Source of the DNA: JAAFHI01 sp039793685
GTDB taxonomy: Bacteria; Acidobacteriota; Blastocatellia; Chloracidobacteriales; Chloracidobacteriaceae
Length of the DNA: 64,000 bases
NCBI GenBank assembly: GCA_039793685.1
Contig: JBDRAL010000071.1
Span: 58,038-122,037 of the forward strand
Reading direction: 5' to 3'
Position 1 is the stretch's first letter. Each line of letters starts with the position of its first letter. The translations under genes and the position numbers were made by a program. Below are positions 32,099 to 41,248 of this stretch, in pieces. The notes under the pieces are model-generated. The model did no database searches. It saw only the letters and a list, made by a program, of their open reading frames with translations, and was not told where the DNA came from.

Positions 32099-32219
32099 TT
32101 TCGGCTTGGAAAACCGGACGCTTTCTGGGAAATTCCCCCGTCGCTTCATCGTGGTCGGCGACGATTCGAGAATTCTCCAAAAGGCGCACCGGTTTTTCTT
32201 TTTTCCGGCGGAATGTCAC

Positions 32220-32540
32220 ATGTCCCAATCACGCATCGAAGTTTTTCGCGGCCTGCTCCAGAAAACGCCCGAGGACGCCATGATCTGGTACGGGCTGGCG
32301 TCCGAATACACCAAACTCGCCCAGTGGGGCGACGCGGTCGAGGCGTTGCGCAATGTCATCAGGTACAACCCGGGTTACACCGCCGCTTTCCAGATGCTCG
32401 GCTCGGCCCTGATCGAAACCGGCGACGTTGAAGGCGCGCGCGCCGCGTGGACCGAAGGCATCGCCGTCGCCGAGCGCACCGGCGCCTGGAAGGCGGGCAA
32501 GCATATGGAAGGGCTGCGGAACAAGCTTCCCGCCGAATGA
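32220..32540 (+). CDS. TPR-repeat protein, 106 aa
   Basis: Two to three tetratricopeptide units: PEDAMIWYGLASEYTKLAQWGDAVEALRN-like, then NPGYTAAFQMLGSALIETGD with VEGARAAWTEGIAVAERTG. Start MSQSRIEVFRGLLQ at 32220. There is no signal peptide. TPRs mediate protein-protein contact; partner unknown. It lies 25 bases upstream of the DUF2156 acyltransferase on the same strand and is probably co-transcribed. A stand-alone TPR of this size is often an accessory subunit. Confidence 0.88.
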   Translation: MSQSRIEVFRGLLQKTPEDAMIWYGLASEYTKLAQWGDAVEALRNVIRYNPGYTAAFQMLGSALIETGDVEGARAAWTEGIAVAERTGAWKAGKHMEGLRNKLPAE

Positions 32541-32565
32541 CGCCGTTTACTTCACCCATCACGCC

Positions 32566-33633
32566 ATGAAATCCGACCCCGAATCATCCCTCCAGAACGG
32601 CCCGGACCGGCGGCGCGTCCGCGCGCTGGTCCTGCGTTTCGGGTGGAACAGCATGGCGTATCAGATACTGAATCCGGGCATGGTCTACTGGTTCGACCCG
32701 TCCGGCGAGGGCGTGGTCGGGTTCAGCCGTCACGCGGGCTACCGCGTGGTCGCGGGCGCGCCGGTCTGCGCCCCCGAGCGGCTGGACGAGGTGGCGCGGG
32801 CGTTCGAGGAAGACGCCGACCGGACGGGCGAACGGGTGTGCTACTTCGGCGCGCAGGAACGGCTCCGCCGACGGCTCAACCGGACCGAACCGGCGGGCAG
32901 TCTGCTGCTCGGCGCGCAGCCGGTCTGGAATCCGCGCAACTGGCTGGAAACGGCGGCGCGCAAGGCATCCCTGCGGGCGCAGATCGCGCGGGCGCGCAAC
33001 AAACGGGTGGACATCACCGAACATTCAGCCCGAAACGCCCCGCCGGACAACGAGTTGCGAGCGGTACTCGACGGCTGGCTGCGGGGACGGCCCATTCCGG
33101 CCATGCATTTTCTGGTCGAGCCGGACACCCTGAATCATTTCGAGGATCGGAAAATCTTCCGCGCCAGCCGGGAGGGCCGCACCGTCGGCTTTCTGGTCGC
33201 CTCGCCGATTCCGCTGCGTCACGGCTGGCTCATCGAGCAGATCGTCCGCCTGCCCGACGCGCCCAACGGAACGACGGAACTGCTGCTCCAGCACGCCATG
33301 ACCCGGCTCGACGCGGCGGGCGCCGACTTCGTCACGCTCGGTCTGTCGCCGCTGAGTCGCCGCGCGAACCTCGCCAACGCCCCGCAACCCCGCTGGCATC
33401 GCTGGGTGATGGACGGCGTACGGCGATTCGGCGAGCCGTTCTACAACTTCGACGGACTCGACGCCTTCAAGGCCAAGTTTCAACCCGACGGATGGGAGCC
33501 GGTCTACGCGCTGGCGGCCTCCGACCGCCTCACGCCGCGTGCCATGTTCGCCATCGCGGGGGCCTTCTGCGGGGAATCGCCGATGACGTTTCTTTTGAAA
33601 ACCCTCCGGCGGCGGCTCTCGGCCCGCGACTGA
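32566..33633 (+). CDS. DUF2156/MprF-C-type acyltransferase (soluble), 355 aa
   Basis: Residues about 15-330 match the LPG_synthase_C (DUF2156) GNAT-like fold: MAYQILNPGMVYWF, VGFSRHAGYRVVAGAPVCAPE, LVASPIPLRHGWLIEQIVR, then FVTLGLSPLSRRANL and the final GLDAFKAKFQPDGWEPVYAL. In MprF this domain moves Lys or Ala from tRNA to phosphatidylglycerol, lowering surface negative charge. The N-terminal flippase helices of full MprF are absent, as in the soluble stand-alone class, so the donor and acceptor are uncertain. It is the second gene after the TPR protein and convergent with otsAB. No clear Shine-Dalgarno sequence precedes the ATG. Confidence 0.88.
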   Translation: MKSDPESSLQNGPDRRRVRALVLRFGWNSMAYQILNPGMVYWFDPSGEGVVGFSRHAGYRVVAGAPVCAPERLDEVARAFEEDADRTGERVCYFGAQERLRRRLNRTEPAGSLLLGAQPVWNPRNWLETAARKASLRAQIARARNKRVDITEHSARNAPPDNELRAVLDGWLRGRPIPAMHFLVEPDTLNHFEDRKIFRASREGRTVGFLVASPIPLRHGWLIEQIVRLPDAPNGTTELLLQHAMTRLDAAGADFVTLGLSPLSRRANLANAPQPRWHRWVMDGVRRFGEPFYNFDGLDAFKAKFQPDGWEPVYALAASDRLTPRAMFAIAGAFCGESPMTFLLKTLRRRLSARD

Positions 33634-33669
33634 GTCACCCGGACGCAGCCTCCCCCAAGTGAAACAACG

Positions 33670-35874
33670 CTAACCGGCTACGTTCGACGTCGTCCGGCGG
33701 GCCGCCATTTCGGCCAGAAAATCGCGGACTTCAGCGATGCCGCCGAGTCGATGGCGCGCCTGACTCGACCGGCGTCCGACGACGACCGTCACCGCGTCCG
33801 GCGGCGCGGCCTCGAACATGTCCTCGTCGGTCCGGTCGTCGCCGATGGCCACGACCAGCGCGCCGGGATGCAGTTCCAGCAACCGCCGCAGGACGTTCCC
33901 CTTGTTGACGCCGTGTTCCCGCACTTCGATAATCTTTTCCCCGCGCAGGACTTCGAGCGGCAGACCGGAAATCACGTCGTTGAGCAGCAGTAAAAAGTCG
34001 CGCGCCTGCCGCGCCGCGTGTTCCGGATTCGCCATCCGGTAGTGCCACGTCACCCCCGCGCTTTTTTCCTCGACGAGCGTGCCGGGCGTCCGGCTCGTGA
34101 ACGACTCGAAAATCGGCAGAATCTTTTCCTTCCAGTCGGGCGGCGCCTTTCCGGCGGAGGTCCAGGGAAGATTCGGGGCGAACCGCGACCAGTAACCGTG
34201 TTCGGCGTGAAGACCGACCGGCAGCGCCGCGAACCACTCGTCGAGCGTTCCGAGCGGTCGGCCGCTGACGATGTGCGGCGACACGCCGGGGGCCTCGGCC
34301 AGCCGCTGAAGCAGGATTCGCAACCCCACGTCCGGCGCGGCCAGCAACGGCGACGACTGGAAATCAACCAGCGTCCCGTCGTAATCCATCAGGCACAACA
34401 CCTCACGGGCGGCGGCGACGTCGCCGAGCCGCTGGCGGGGCGGGGTTTTCACCTGAACCGGCGGTTGCGACGGCGGTTCGATGCTTTCCAGTCGCCCCAC
34501 AAACTCTCCGGCCCAGTGACTAACCGAACTTTTAAAGACGCGGCGGCGCAGGGAACGCATCCGGGCGCGGCGCTCCGCCTCGGGCATCGCCAGCGCGCGC
34601 TCGAACGCCGCCACCTGACTTTCCAGGTCGTACGGATTGATCTGAATCGCCTCGCCCAGTTCCGCCGCCGCCCCGGCAAACTCGCTCAGAACCAGCACGC
34701 CGTCCTCGTCGCTGCGCGCCGCGACAAACTCCTTGCTCACGAGGTTCATTCCGTCTCGCAGCGGCGTCACGAGCATCACGTCGGCCGCCCGGTAGAGCGC
34801 CGTCAACTGGTCCTCGTCCACCGAGCGGTACAAATGCTGAACCGGGGCGTAGTGAACGTCGCTGAACGCCCCGTTGATGCGGCCGACCAGTTCGTCCACC
34901 TGCCGCCCGAACTGGGCGTAGGAATCCACCTTCGTCCGGGACGGCACGACGACCTGAAGCAGCTTGACCACCCCGCGCAGTTCGGGCCGCTCGCGCAGCA
35001 AGCGTTCGAACGCCAGCAGCCGACGGCGCAGTCCCTTCGTGTAATCGAGCCGGTCGATGGACAGAAACATCCGGCATCCGCGCAGTTCGTCACGAATCCG
35101 GGTCACCTCCGCCTTCACCGCCTCCGACCGCGACCGCCGGTCGAAGACCTCCGCGTCGATGCCCATCGGAAACACGCCGAACCGGACCGTCCGGTCGCCG
35201 ACCGTGACTGAATCCACGCCGGGTTCCAGCCCCAGAACGTGCAGCAGCGCCGTCGCGAAGTGCCGCGCGTAGGCGAAGGTGTGAAAACCGATGAGGTCCG
35301 CCCCGAGCAGACCGCGCAGCACCCGCTCCCGCCGGGGCAGAATCCGGAACACCTCCGCCGACGGAAACGGGATATGCAGAAAGAAGCCGATGACCGCTTC
35401 CGGAAGCAGTTCCCGCAGGAATTCGGGAACAAGCATCAATTGGTAATCCTGTACCCAGACGAGATCGCCCGGACGATACTCGGCGGCCACCGCCTCCGCG
35501 AAGCGGCGGTTCACTTCGACGTAGGTTTCCCAGTTCCCGCCCAAATCGAGTTCAAGCTGGTCGAGCAGGTAGTGAAACATCGGCCAGAGGATTCCGTTCG
35601 AGTAACCCTCGTAATACTTCCGGACCTCCGCCGCCGAGAGCGTGACCGGAACGAGCCGCTGCTCGGCGAAGCGGGCGTTCAGTTCGCGCAATTCCGCTTT
35701 CCGGAGGCGGCGCAGTTCGCCGGGATAGCCGATCCAGACCGAATCGGCCTCGCCGTGCGTCCCGCTCAGACCAGTCGCGAGTCCGCCGGCGGAACGGGTC
35801 ACGACGACCCCGCCGTCCTCCCCGCGCGCAACGGTGACGGGCAGCCGGTTGGAAACGATGAGAATTCTGGACAT
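33670..35874 (-). CDS. otsAB: Bifunctional trehalose-6-phosphate synthase/phosphatase, 734 aa
   Basis: Residues 1-460 are a GT20 trehalose-6-phosphate synthase: VSNRLP, the sugar-phosphate loop YYEGYSNGILWPMFHY, VWVQDYQLMLVP, RLDYTKGL and LRDGMNLVSKEFVA. After a short Pro-rich linker, residues about 490-725 are a HAD-type trehalose-6-phosphate phosphatase with DYDGTL (nucleophile Asp), SGRPLGTLDEW, HAEHGYW and GDDRTDEDMF. Together they turn UDP-glucose and glucose-6-phosphate into trehalose. Single-chain synthase/phosphatase fusions are known in bacteria and are usual in plants. AAGGAG lies about 11 bases before the ATG. The GH15 gene lies upstream on the same strand, separated by a 31-bp perfect hairpin, so the two may be unequally expressed. 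Confidence 0.96.
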   Translation of the reverse strand: MSRILIVSNRLPVTVARGEDGGVVVTRSAGGLATGLSGTHGEADSVWIGYPGELRRLRKAELRELNARFAEQRLVPVTLSAAEVRKYYEGYSNGILWPMFHYLLDQLELDLGGNWETYVEVNRRFAEAVAAEYRPGDLVWVQDYQLMLVPEFLRELLPEAVIGFFLHIPFPSAEVFRILPRRERVLRGLLGADLIGFHTFAYARHFATALLHVLGLEPGVDSVTVGDRTVRFGVFPMGIDAEVFDRRSRSEAVKAEVTRIRDELRGCRMFLSIDRLDYTKGLRRRLLAFERLLRERPELRGVVKLLQVVVPSRTKVDSYAQFGRQVDELVGRINGAFSDVHYAPVQHLYRSVDEDQLTALYRAADVMLVTPLRDGMNLVSKEFVAARSDEDGVLVLSEFAGAAAELGEAIQINPYDLESQVAAFERALAMPEAERRARMRSLRRRVFKSSVSHWAGEFVGRLESIEPPSQPPVQVKTPPRQRLGDVAAAREVLCLMDYDGTLVDFQSSPLLAAPDVGLRILLQRLAEAPGVSPHIVSGRPLGTLDEWFAALPVGLHAEHGYWSRFAPNLPWTSAGKAPPDWKEKILPIFESFTSRTPGTLVEEKSAGVTWHYRMANPEHAARQARDFLLLLNDVISGLPLEVLRGEKIIEVREHGVNKGNVLRRLLELHPGALVVAIGDDRTDEDMFEAAPPDAVTVVVGRRSSQARHRLGGIAEVRDFLAEMAARRTTSNVAG

Positions 35875-35896
35875 ACCCGCAAACTCCTTTTTTCAA

Positions 35897-35977
35897 GGAA
35901 TGCGGAATGCGGAATATCGAATGCGGAATAAAAAAAGTTGGTGGTCATTCCGCATTCGATATTCCGCATTCCGCATT
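35897..35977. repeat. Heptad hairpin (GGAATGC family) with a perfect 31-bp stem
   Basis: Units GGAATGC, GGAATGC, GGAATAT, CGAATGC, GGAAT on the left (stem 35899-35929) are exactly complementary to 35947-35977, with a 17-base A-rich loop. It lies between the GH15 and otsAB genes and may attenuate or process the shared transcript. Confidence 0.9.
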
Positions 35978-35991
35978 TTCTTCCGCCTGCC

Positions 35992-37797
35992 TCACACCCA
36001 CGCCCGGACACGCCCATCGCGGACGTCGAGCAGTTCCCCGATCGTCATGGCCGCGTGGATGAGTCCGACGTGGGTGTAGGCCTGGGGGAAATTCCCGAGC
36101 AGCCGACCTGTTTCCGGGTCGATGTCCTCGGAAAAGAGTCCAACCGGGTTTTGAAAGGAAAGAACGTGGTTGAACAGTTCCACCGCCTCGTCGATGCGGC
36201 CCATCAGCGCCAGCGCCTCGGCCATCCAGAACGAACAGATCGTGAAGGCGCTGGTGGTTTCGCCGAAGTCGTCGTCGTTGCGGTAACGCAGCACCAGCCC
36301 GCGGTCCATGAGGTCCTTGCGGTACGCCTCGACCGTTGAAACGAACCGCGGGTCGCGGGCGTCGAGCAGCCCGAGCGTCGGTAAAAGAAGATTGGCGGCG
36401 TCGGGATACCTCCCGTCGAGGCTCTGGGTGAAAAAACCGAGTTCGGGCTGAAATCCCCGCTGGAGGATGATTTCCCGCTCGGTTTCCGCCCGCGCCCCCC
36501 ATCGCGACGCCAGATCGGGCCGCCGGAATCGCCGCGCCAGTTCCGCGCCGCGCGCCATCGCCGCCCAGCACATCGCGCGCGAAAAGGTGTAGGGCCGCAG
36601 CATCGAGCGGAACTCCCAGATGCCCGTGTCGGGCTGGGGCGCGATGCGCATCGCCTCCTCCACCAGCGCCTCGATCATCGGAAAAAACTTGATCGGCTCC
36701 TCGATGACGATGCGCGGGTCGGACAGCAGCGTTTCAAGACACAGAATGATCTCCCCGTTGAGGTCGTTCTGTTTCTGCTCGGCGGCGGCGTTGCCGACCC
36801 GGACGAACCCGTTCCCGCCGAAGCCCGCGAGATGGTCGAGCATCCGTTCCGGGATTTCCCGCTCGCCCGCCACGCCGTAGAGCGGCTGAAGCGGCCCCGA
36901 CACCGTCACGTCGCGCAGGAAATGAATGAACTTTTCACCTTCCTGAAGATGACTCAGCCGCCGCAATGCCTCGACCACGAAGGCCGCGTCGCGCAACCAG
37001 CAATAGCGGTAATCCCACGTCCGGGGCGTCCCCATCGCTTCCGGAATGCTCGTCGTCGCGGCGGCGATGATCGCGCCCGTATCTTCATTGACGTGCAATT
37101 TCAGGCAGAGTGCCGACCGCAGCACCGCTTCCGGAGCGAAATTTGGCAGGGCGCAGGTCTTGGCCCACTGCCGCCAGCCCGCGACGGTCAGTTCGAGGTC
37201 GTGATTGACCGAGGCGGCGGTTGGCGGCTGACACTCCAGCCCCCCGCGCAGGACGAAATAAAGCGGCTGGTCGAGCAGAAAATCGCTCCGGTGACGGATG
37301 TACCCCACGGGAAGGTTCGAAAACAGGCGCAGCGGAACATCCGCCCCGGTCACGGCGAGGCCGTCGGTCGCTTCCTCGATGCCGACCGGCGCGGCGGCGT
37401 ACCCCGGCCGGGGATCGAAATCCACCGCCAGCCGCGGATGTCCCCGCAACGGCCGCACCACCCGGATGAACTCGACCGGAAGCCGAAACCCCAGCCCTTC
37501 CGGCAGACGCGGCGCGAAATCCACGATTTCCCATTCCTCGTCGTCACGGGCGAAATGAGTCCGCAGGACGTTGGTGTTCGCGACGTACTGCTGTGTTCCC
37601 GCGACCTCCTCACCACGCCACAAGAACCGGAAAACGCCGCCCTTTTCGGCGTCGAGCAGCCGACCGAACACCGACGGCGAGTCGAATCGGGGCAGACAGA
37701 GCCACTCGACCGCGCCGGTCGGCGCGACGAGGGCGATCAGGCGGCCGTTGCCGACCGCGCCGTGGTTCAACACCGGATTCGAATCCCGCAACGTCAT
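35992..37797 (-). CDS. Glycoside hydrolase family 15 protein (glucoamylase/trehalase-like), 601 aa
   Basis: Start at the ATG at 37797 (MTLRDSNPVLNHGAVGNGR), with AAGGAG about 10 bases upstream; the longer open frame adds 62 unlikely residues. The N-terminal domain (GNGRLIALVAPTGAVEWLCLPRFDSPSVFGRLLD) and the (alpha/alpha)6 barrel (TWDYRYCWLRDAAFVVEAL, GYVGFG-like FGGNGFVRVGNAA, CWAAMARGAELA, SAFTICSFWMAEALA) are typical of bacterial GH15. Candidate catalytic glutamates lie in the conserved EIPERML and TSAFTICSFWMAEA regions. Family members include glucoamylase, glucodextranase and trehalase; the place beside otsAB favours trehalose or maltooligosaccharide turnover. No signal peptide is seen, so it is probably cytoplasmic. 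Confidence 0.93.
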   Translation of the reverse strand: MTLRDSNPVLNHGAVGNGRLIALVAPTGAVEWLCLPRFDSPSVFGRLLDAEKGGVFRFLWRGEEVAGTQQYVANTNVLRTHFARDDEEWEIVDFAPRLPEGLGFRLPVEFIRVVRPLRGHPRLAVDFDPRPGYAAAPVGIEEATDGLAVTGADVPLRLFSNLPVGYIRHRSDFLLDQPLYFVLRGGLECQPPTAASVNHDLELTVAGWRQWAKTCALPNFAPEAVLRSALCLKLHVNEDTGAIIAAATTSIPEAMGTPRTWDYRYCWLRDAAFVVEALRRLSHLQEGEKFIHFLRDVTVSGPLQPLYGVAGEREIPERMLDHLAGFGGNGFVRVGNAAAEQKQNDLNGEIILCLETLLSDPRIVIEEPIKFFPMIEALVEEAMRIAPQPDTGIWEFRSMLRPYTFSRAMCWAAMARGAELARRFRRPDLASRWGARAETEREIILQRGFQPELGFFTQSLDGRYPDAANLLLPTLGLLDARDPRFVSTVEAYRKDLMDRGLVLRYRNDDDFGETTSAFTICSFWMAEALALMGRIDEAVELFNHVLSFQNPVGLFSEDIDPETGRLLGNFPQAYTHVGLIHAAMTIGELLDVRDGRVRAWV

Positions 37798-38111
37798 TGG
37801 TTCCTGCTCCTTCCCGTGGAGGCGAACCGCTTCCGATGAACCGGTTCCGCCATTCACGGTTGAAGTTTTTTTCTCCACTGAAGAAAAAACCCCAAACCCG
37901 ACGGCGACACTTGCATAGCCGCCGGAAGATGAACAAGAAAATAATACTCCTTTAACCTTCTGGGTTTTTCCAGCGCCGTGCAACGAGCGGCCCCCCTTCG
38001 TATTAGAGCGGACGGGCCTCGGACCGCCGGTTTCGGCCTGGCGGGGATTTGAATTTCATTAAAAACGCGCCGAAACCGGTTCGTGAACGCCGCCCGGTCG
38101 GGTATAAGGAA
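37798..38111. other. Divergent intergenic region
   Basis: About 310 bases between the GH15 gene (minus) and the small secreted protein gene (plus). It should carry both promoters, but I could not assign boxes with confidence. Confidence 0.4.
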
Positions 38112-38528
38112 ATGATGCTCCGGAACATTCGCTCAACGCTGGTCGGAAGCCCCGTCGTCGCCATCCTTTTGGCGGCGCTGGCGCTGCTTGGCGTTCCCGG
38201 AGCCGCCGAACCGACCGCCGCCGAGCCGTCCGCCGTTGCCGCTCCCGGCGGGTTTTCGAAAACCGGTACCCTCGCCGCCAATCGCGACCGGGCCGACGCC
38301 GAACCGACCCCGCCGCCCGCCCCGCGCGTCATCCGCGAGGGAGATTCATCCTTCAAACGGGTGGGCCGACCGGTTGACCACCCCGCCGACGCCTGCCTCA
38401 CGGGCTGGCGGCTTCCCGCGCCGCGCGTTGTCGTCACCTTTAACTTTCCCACCGCAGTCGCGCCACGCGTCGCGCACCGGCGCATCCGCCACGCGCTCGT
38501 CCTGCGCGGCCCTCCCTCCATCGCCTGA
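38112..38528 (+). CDS. Hypothetical secreted protein, 138 aa
   Basis: MMLRNIRSTLVGSPVVAILLAALALLGVPGAAEP is a good Sec signal peptide. A Pro/Ala-rich region (about 35-75) follows, then a basic end (HRRIRHALVLRGPP). AAGGA lies just upstream (38106-38110), closest in spacing to the second ATG at 38115; an in-frame ATG at 38049 is less likely. A frame on the other strand overlaps but has no recognisable features. Family not recognised; the gene could be wrong. Confidence 0.5.
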   Translation: MMLRNIRSTLVGSPVVAILLAALALLGVPGAAEPTAAEPSAVAAPGGFSKTGTLAANRDRADAEPTPPPAPRVIREGDSSFKRVGRPVDHPADACLTGWRLPAPRVVVTFNFPTAVAPRVAHRRIRHALVLRGPPSIA

Positions 38529-38626
38529 ACGCTTCGGAAGCGGATGACCTTACCCGTCATCCCCGAATTGACGTTTTTCCCTTCCGGACACCGTTTGGAA
38601 GGCGTCGGCATGGAGGACTCCGCCCG

Positions 38627-38821
38627 ATGAATCCCCTTTTTCTCTGGAACTGGCTGTTCAAGCGGCAACCGAAGCCGCCCCGCAAGTCCGTCGATTGCCC
38701 GAAGTGCAAACGGATCATCACGCTCCCGGCGAATCGGACGCCGCGACTCGACCTGACCTGCCCGCGCTGCGGCTACCGGTACACCGTGAGCAATCCGGCG
38801 ACCGGCCCGCTCCGGCCATAG
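38627..38821 (+). CDS. Small zinc-ribbon protein, 64 aa
   Basis: Two CxxC pairs, CPKCK at about 24-28 and CPRCG at about 45-49, spaced as in a MJ0042-like or rubredoxin-type knuckle, on a short chain that begins MNPLFLWNWLFKRQP. GGAGGA lies about 10 bases before the ATG. It ends six bases before the antiporter gene, so the two are probably translated from one message. It probably binds one zinc ion; its role is unknown. Confidence 0.8.
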   Translation: MNPLFLWNWLFKRQPKPPRKSVDCPKCKRIITLPANRTPRLDLTCPRCGYRYTVSNPATGPLRP

Positions 38822-38827
38822 GCGGCG

Positions 38828-40804
38828 ATGCACGTCGAAATTCCGCTTTTAAAAGATTTGGTGATTCTGCTCGCCGTCTCGCTTCCCATCGTGATGGCGT
38901 GCAGTCGTTTGAAACTTCCGACCCTCATCGGTTTCATGGTGACGGGTTTCGTCATCGGTCCCGCCGGTTTGAAGGTCATCGGCGACCCGCATGCCGTCGA
39001 ACTCCTCGCCGAAGTCGGCGTGGTGCTGCTGCTGTTCACCGTCGGCCTCGAATTTTCGCTGAAAAAACTCGCCGCGATGAAAAACCTCGTCCTCGTCGGC
39101 GGCGGGCTTCAGGTTCTGCTGACCGTGGGCGTGACCGCGCTGGTCACGCGCGGCCTCGGTTTCACCTGGCGGCAGGGCGTGTTCATCGGCTTTCTGGTGG
39201 CGCTGTCGAGTACGGCGATTGTGTTGAAGACCTACCTCGACCGGGCGGAGTCCGACACGCCGTACGGCCGGGTCGGCGTCGGCGTCCTACTTTTTCAGGA
39301 CCTCTGCGTCGTCCCGATGATGCTGTTCCTGCCCCTGCTCGCCGGAAAGGAAGGCGTGACCCCGCTCGGTTTGCTGAAAACGCTCGGCATCGCCGCCGGG
39401 GCGGTGGCGCTCATCATCGTCACGGCGCAGCGGGTGTTTCCGGCGATTCTCGCGCGGGTGGTCGCCCTGCGGAGCCGGGAAGCGCTGGTCGGCTTCGCCG
39501 TGCTGGCCTGTCTCGGGACGGCGCTGCTGACGGCGCAGGCCGGACTGTCGCTCGCGCTCGGCGCGTTCGTCGCGGGCATCGTGCTTTCCGAGTCGGAATT
39601 CAGTCACCAGATCGTGTCCGACATCCTGCCGTTCCGCGACATTTTCAACGGCATCTTCTTCATTTCCGTGGGGATGCTGCTCGCGCCGACGGCGCTGACC
39701 AGTTCGCTCGGGACGGTTCTGGGGCTGGTGGCCGTCCTGATTCTGGGCAAGGCGCTGCTCGCGTTCCTCGCGGCGGCCGCCACCGGCCAGAAAACGCGCA
39801 TCGCCTTCACGGGCGCGCTCGCGCTGGCGCAAATCGGCGAATTTTCGTTCATTCTGCTGAAATCCGGGGTGGAGGAAGGCATTCTGAACGAACGGGTCTA
39901 CCAGATTTTCCTCGCCGGCTCGATCATCACCATGATCGCCACGCCGTTCCTGATGGCGGCCGCCCCGAAACTCGGCTACGCCCTTCAGGCCGCGCTCGGT
40001 GGCGGTTCGGCGAAAGACCCCGACCCGGTTTTGAACGTAAAGGCCGCCGGACACGTCGTCATCGCCGGGTTTGGGCTGAACGGCAAGAACCTCGCGCGCG
40101 TCCTCAAGGCGGCGGGCATTGCCTACCAAATCATCGAACTCAACGCCCGGAGCATCCGCGAAGCCCGCGACCGGAATGAATCCGTGATTTTCGGCGACTG
40201 CACGCAGCGGGAAGTGCTTCACGCGGCGGGCATCGAACACGCGCGGGTGCTGGTCGTCGCGATTTCCGACGCCGCCGCCACCCGCCGCACCGCCGCCGTC
40301 GCCCGCGAACTCAACCCGAATCTGCACATCATCGTCCGGACGCGGTTCATCTCGGAAATGGAGGAACTGCACCGGATGGGGATTGACCAGGTGATTCCCG
40401 AGGAATTTGAAACCAGCCTCGAAATCTTCTCGCGGGTTCTCCGGCGGTTCGGCGTGTCGCGCCACTTCATCCGGAATCAGGTCGAGGCGGTCCGGAACGA
40501 GCGCTACCGGTTTCTCAACGACGAGGCGCCGTCCAACGTATCGTTTCGGGAACTCGCCACGGTCCTGGAGGAAAACGCCTCGGCCTGCCTGCGCGTCCCC
40601 GACGGCTCGCCCGCTATTGGACACTCCATCGGCGACCTCAACATCCGGAAAAACACCGGCGTCACGGTCATCGCCGTCCGTCGGGGCGACCAGCCGGCCA
40701 TCACCCCGACGGCGGATTTCATTTTCGAACCGGGCGACGTGGCGGTGCTGCTCGGTAACCCGGAGCAGATCGAAAAAGTCGCCGATCAGTTGATGGGGGA
40801 GTAG
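38828..40804 (+). CDS. KefB-type monovalent cation:H+ antiporter (CPA2) with TrkA-N/TrkA-C domains, 658 aa
   Basis: Residues about 8-390 form a Na+/H+-exchanger-type bundle of about 12-13 helices (LLAVSLPIVMACSRLKLPTL, FTVGLEFSLKKL, QDLCVVPMMLF, LGAFVAGIVLSESEFSHQI). A TrkA-N (RCK) Rossmann domain begins near residue 407 with GHVVIAGFGLNGKN and contains the nucleotide-binding acidic end IIELNARS. A TrkA-C domain follows at about 575-655. Such proteins expel K+ or Na+ in exchange for H+ and are gated by nucleotides; glutathione gating, as in E. coli KefB, cannot be assumed. It lies directly after the zinc-ribbon gene. The stop TAG is the start of a heptad array. Confidence 0.95.
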   Translation: MHVEIPLLKDLVILLAVSLPIVMACSRLKLPTLIGFMVTGFVIGPAGLKVIGDPHAVELLAEVGVVLLLFTVGLEFSLKKLAAMKNLVLVGGGLQVLLTVGVTALVTRGLGFTWRQGVFIGFLVALSSTAIVLKTYLDRAESDTPYGRVGVGVLLFQDLCVVPMMLFLPLLAGKEGVTPLGLLKTLGIAAGAVALIIVTAQRVFPAILARVVALRSREALVGFAVLACLGTALLTAQAGLSLALGAFVAGIVLSESEFSHQIVSDILPFRDIFNGIFFISVGMLLAPTALTSSLGTVLGLVAVLILGKALLAFLAAAATGQKTRIAFTGALALAQIGEFSFILLKSGVEEGILNERVYQIFLAGSIITMIATPFLMAAAPKLGYALQAALGGGSAKDPDPVLNVKAAGHVVIAGFGLNGKNLARVLKAAGIAYQIIELNARSIREARDRNESVIFGDCTQREVLHAAGIEHARVLVVAISDAAATRRTAAVARELNPNLHIIVRTRFISEMEELHRMGIDQVIPEEFETSLEIFSRVLRRFGVSRHFIRNQVEAVRNERYRFLNDEAPSNVSFRELATVLEENASACLRVPDGSPAIGHSIGDLNIRKNTGVTVIAVRRGDQPAITPTADFIFEPGDVAVLLGNPEQIEKVADQLMGE

Positions 40805-40805
40805 G

Positions 40806-40852
40806 AGCGGCCAGCAGTCAGTAGCCAGTGGTCAGTGGTCAGTTGGAGGAGT
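40806..40852 (+). repeat. Heptanucleotide array starting at the antiporter stop codon
   Basis: Units AGCGGCC, AGCAGTC, AGTAGCC, AGTGGTC, AGTGGTC, AGTTGGA follow TAGG without a gap. Confidence 0.85.
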
Positions 40853-40883
40853 TTTCGGATGAGTGCGACCAGGAAAAAGTCGA

Positions 40884-41001
40884 TAGCCCACGGCCGGACC
40901 GTAGGGAGGCCGTGGGGAAAATGGTGCCGCCCCAAATGTTCATTTTGAAAACACGGCATGGTTTTCCCATACCCTCGCCCGAGCGCTCCGGGTATGGGCT
41001 A
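40884..41001. repeat. TAGCCC-ended double-hairpin element, copy A
   Basis: 118 bases beginning TAGCCCACGGCC and ending GGGTATGGGCTA, with a hairpin at each end (ACGGCC/GGCCGT and CCATACCC/GGGTATGG) joined by a linker holding AAATGTTCATTTTGAAA. It is identical to the copy at 41249-41366. Confidence 0.9.
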
Positions 41002-41062
41002 GAGCAGTTTGCGGTTGCGTGCAACCTTCTTGCCGAATGGTGATTGGCACGCATATTGGATC

Positions 41063-41185
41063 TAGCCCACGTCCGGAGCGCTTTGGCGAGGACGTGGAAA
41101 AATGTGTGAAAATATTGATTTCATTGGGGTTTACGGCGAAACATGTTTCCCGTAGCCTCGCAAAAAACGCTGCGGCTACGGGCTA
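41063..41185. repeat. TAGCCC-ended double-hairpin element, divergent copy
   Basis: It begins TAGCCCACGTCC and ends GGCTACGGGCTA. The hairpins are ACGTCC/GGACGT and CCGTAGCC/GGCTACGG. The architecture is that of 40884-41001, but the stem bases have changed together. Confidence 0.85.
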
Positions 41186-41248
41186 TGCCCAATATTCCAC
41201 CCACCCACGCGGCGGTGAATTGGTCGCAAGCAAGCAAAAAAACCGCTC

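Noticed and set aside
38101..38110. A -10 box TATAAG upstream of the small secreted protein
   Set aside because: It is too close to the start codon to leave room for a leader with a ribosome-binding site; the AAGGA part is better read as that site.
38003..38833. Minus-strand 276-codon frame
   Set aside because: It overlaps a plus-strand zinc-ribbon gene with a good ribosome-binding site and a plausible signal-peptide gene, and has no recognisable domain.
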